Shown here piece by piece: positions 62,946-64,000 of a DNA stretch of 64,000 nucleotides. The notes below the pieces were generated by a model. The model searched no databases, was not told the origin of the DNA, and saw only the letters and a program-made list of their open reading frames with translations. Position numbers and translations under genes: made by a program. This DNA is from Lyngbya sp. CCAP 1446/10 (GTDB lineage Bacteria > Cyanobacteriota > Cyanobacteriia > Cyanobacteriales > Microcoleaceae): positions 124,001 through 188,000 of the forward strand of contig NZ_JAIGNI010000003.1 in the NCBI RefSeq assembly GCF_026130175.1, in the 5' to 3' direction. The first letter of the stretch is position 1. Each line of letters opens with the position of its first letter.

Positions 62946-64000
62946 TTAAGGAGCTAAAGCACTACCGCGCAACAAGCTACCAATGGTTTTCGCAGTAATC
63001 TTCATCTGAATGAAGGGATTAGCCGGCACCACGGTCTTATACAAGTAGCTATCAAATGTGAGTTTCTGCACATCGCGATCGGCACACATTTCCACAAAAG
63101 CTTCGCGAGTAGCATCAGAACGGTAGAACACGCGCTGCAAAATGTCAAGCACCTTGTAAGTAATACCGTAAGCCTTATCCCACCGCTTCAGATACAGCTT
63201 GATTTCTTGTTCCGTTGGAATCCGCGCGCCATTATTGGAAATCTCCACAATAGTTTCAGCGCACATCCGGCCAGACTTAGCGGCAAAATAGATACCTTCG
63301 CCCGAAGACTTGGTAACATAACCGGCAGCATCACCGATGAGGGCAACTCGGCCGACAACCCGGCGGGGACGCGGATGTTCTGGGATGGGGTGAGCTTCCA
63401 CTTTAATGATTTCACCGCCCATGAGTTTTTTGGCAGCGCGGGCCCGGACTCCGGCTTGGAGCTTTTTGATGCTGGCTTGATTGACTTTCATCGTGCCGGT
63501 ACCGACGGCTACGTGGTCGTATTTGGGGAACACCCAGGCGTAGAAGTCGGTGGAAACGTCGTCGCCGACGTACATTTCGGCTAAGCCTTCGTAGTAAGCC
63601 ATTTTATCTTCTGGGAGGCGGATGCGCTCTTGGAAGGCGATCGCATAATTGTAGTCACCAGCATCAATCGCCTTCGCGACGCGGGAGTTAGCGCCGTCAG
63701 CCCCGATTACCAAATCCACTTTCAGGGTTTTCTGAATTCCCATTGCGGTGCCGTTGGAGTGGTCGGCGTAGTGGAGAATGTAGGGGTCGGTGTTGTTCGT
63801 GGGAATGTCTAAGGTGTGAACGGTACCGTTAATCAGTTTGGCACCTAAGGAGGCAGCCCGATCGCGCAAAAAGCCATCGAGGACTTCCCGGCGGCACATA
63901 CCGATATATTCGTGTTCGTTTTCGATATTGATGTCTACCTCTACATTGGAGGGGGAAATCATTTTCATTTTTCTGACTTGGCGATCGATAATACTTTGCG
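62946..64000 (-). CDS. chlP: Geranylgeranyl reductase (5' end outside the window)
   Basis: This NADPH-dependent flavoprotein reduces the geranylgeranyl chain to phytyl for chlorophyll a and tocopherol. The frame runs through the window edge: the codons before the first internal Met read SIIDRQVRK, a known ChlP segment, so the ATG at 63968 is not the true start and about 55-65 N-terminal residues with the FAD motif are missing. Visible marks are MCRREVLDGFLRDRAASLGA, the flavin motif RVALIGDAAGYVTKSSGEGI and FYAWVFPKYDHVAVGTG. The C-terminus is complete. It fits the carotenoid and chlorophyll theme set by crtB/crtP at the other end. Confidence 0.95.
   Translation of the reverse strand, partial: QSIIDRQVRKMKMISPSNVEVDINIENEHEYIGMCRREVLDGFLRDRAASLGAKLINGTVHTLDIPTNNTDPYILHYADHSNGTAMGIQKTLKVDLVIGADGANSRVAKAIDAGDYNYAIAFQERIRLPEDKMAYYEGLAEMYVGDDVSTDFYAWVFPKYDHVAVGTGTMKVNQASIKKLQAGVRARAAKKLMGGEIIKVEAHPIPEHPRPRRVVGRVALIGDAAGYVTKSSGEGIYFAAKSGRMCAETIVEISNNGARIPTEQEIKLYLKRWDKAYGITYKVLDILQRVFYRSDATREAFVEMCADRDVQKLTFDSYLYKTVVPANPFIQMKITAKTIGSLLRGSALAP

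Overview
The window comes from a filamentous cyanobacterium, most likely of the Microcoleus/Oscillatoria/Phormidium type. The evidence is the phytoene desaturase-phytoene synthase pair (crtP-crtB), geranylgeranyl reductase (chlP), a CruA/CruP-type lycopene cyclase homologue, an isoleucyl-tRNA synthetase carrying a cyanobacterial CAAD membrane domain, very frequent GCGATCGC (HIP1) octamers, and many intergenic repeats. The genus is an inference from overall style, not from a marker gene. No rRNA, tRNA, CRISPR array, prophage or intact transposase was seen.

Layout. 0-9 kb: crtB and crtP (minus strand), a nested palindromic element, a PD-(D/E)XK-type protein, a zinc-ribbon/SPFH membrane pair, a Uma2 protein, an orphan antitoxin-like gene and an FAD monooxygenase. 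9-16 kb: dnaK and dnaJ, separated by a broken four-helix-bundle gene lying between oppositely oriented purine-rich repeats, then a dynamin-like GTPase and a 15-bp minisatellite. 16-23 kb: ilvD, a pentapeptide-repeat protein, a TauE/SafE permease, a GIY-YIG protein and small hypotheticals. 23-34.4 kb: three co-oriented hybrid histidine kinases of 443, 1374 and 1847 aa. 34.8-38.6 kb: a membrane-anchored GH2-like protein. 38.7-41 kb: an orphan Phd antitoxin, an HNH nuclease, a KGK protein and 1.2 kb of repeats. 41-45.5 kb: ileS and two small genes. 45.6-52 kb: an LRR-Roc-COR GTPase and a toxin-antitoxin cluster, separated and bracketed by three same-orientation arrays of one AAACCGGGTTT repeat. 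52-64 kb: aspartoacylase, a PAP2 phosphatase, an M23 lipoprotein, the CruA/CruP homologue, another Uma2 protein, a coiled-coil protein, a [2Fe-2S] protein, a Dps with a His-type ferroxidase site, and chlP, which runs off the right edge.

Three themes stand out. Isoprenoid pigment genes sit at both ends. Dispersed repeats do more than fill spacers: they form the 3' ends of several genes, one is read in frame inside the cyclase homologue, and they bracket accessory cassettes. Toxin-antitoxin genes are common, but several antitoxins lack a toxin or are frameshifted, which points to decay. The best leads for new biology are the repeat-bracketed Roco/TA region, the repeat invasion of coding sequence, and the nested palindromic elements.
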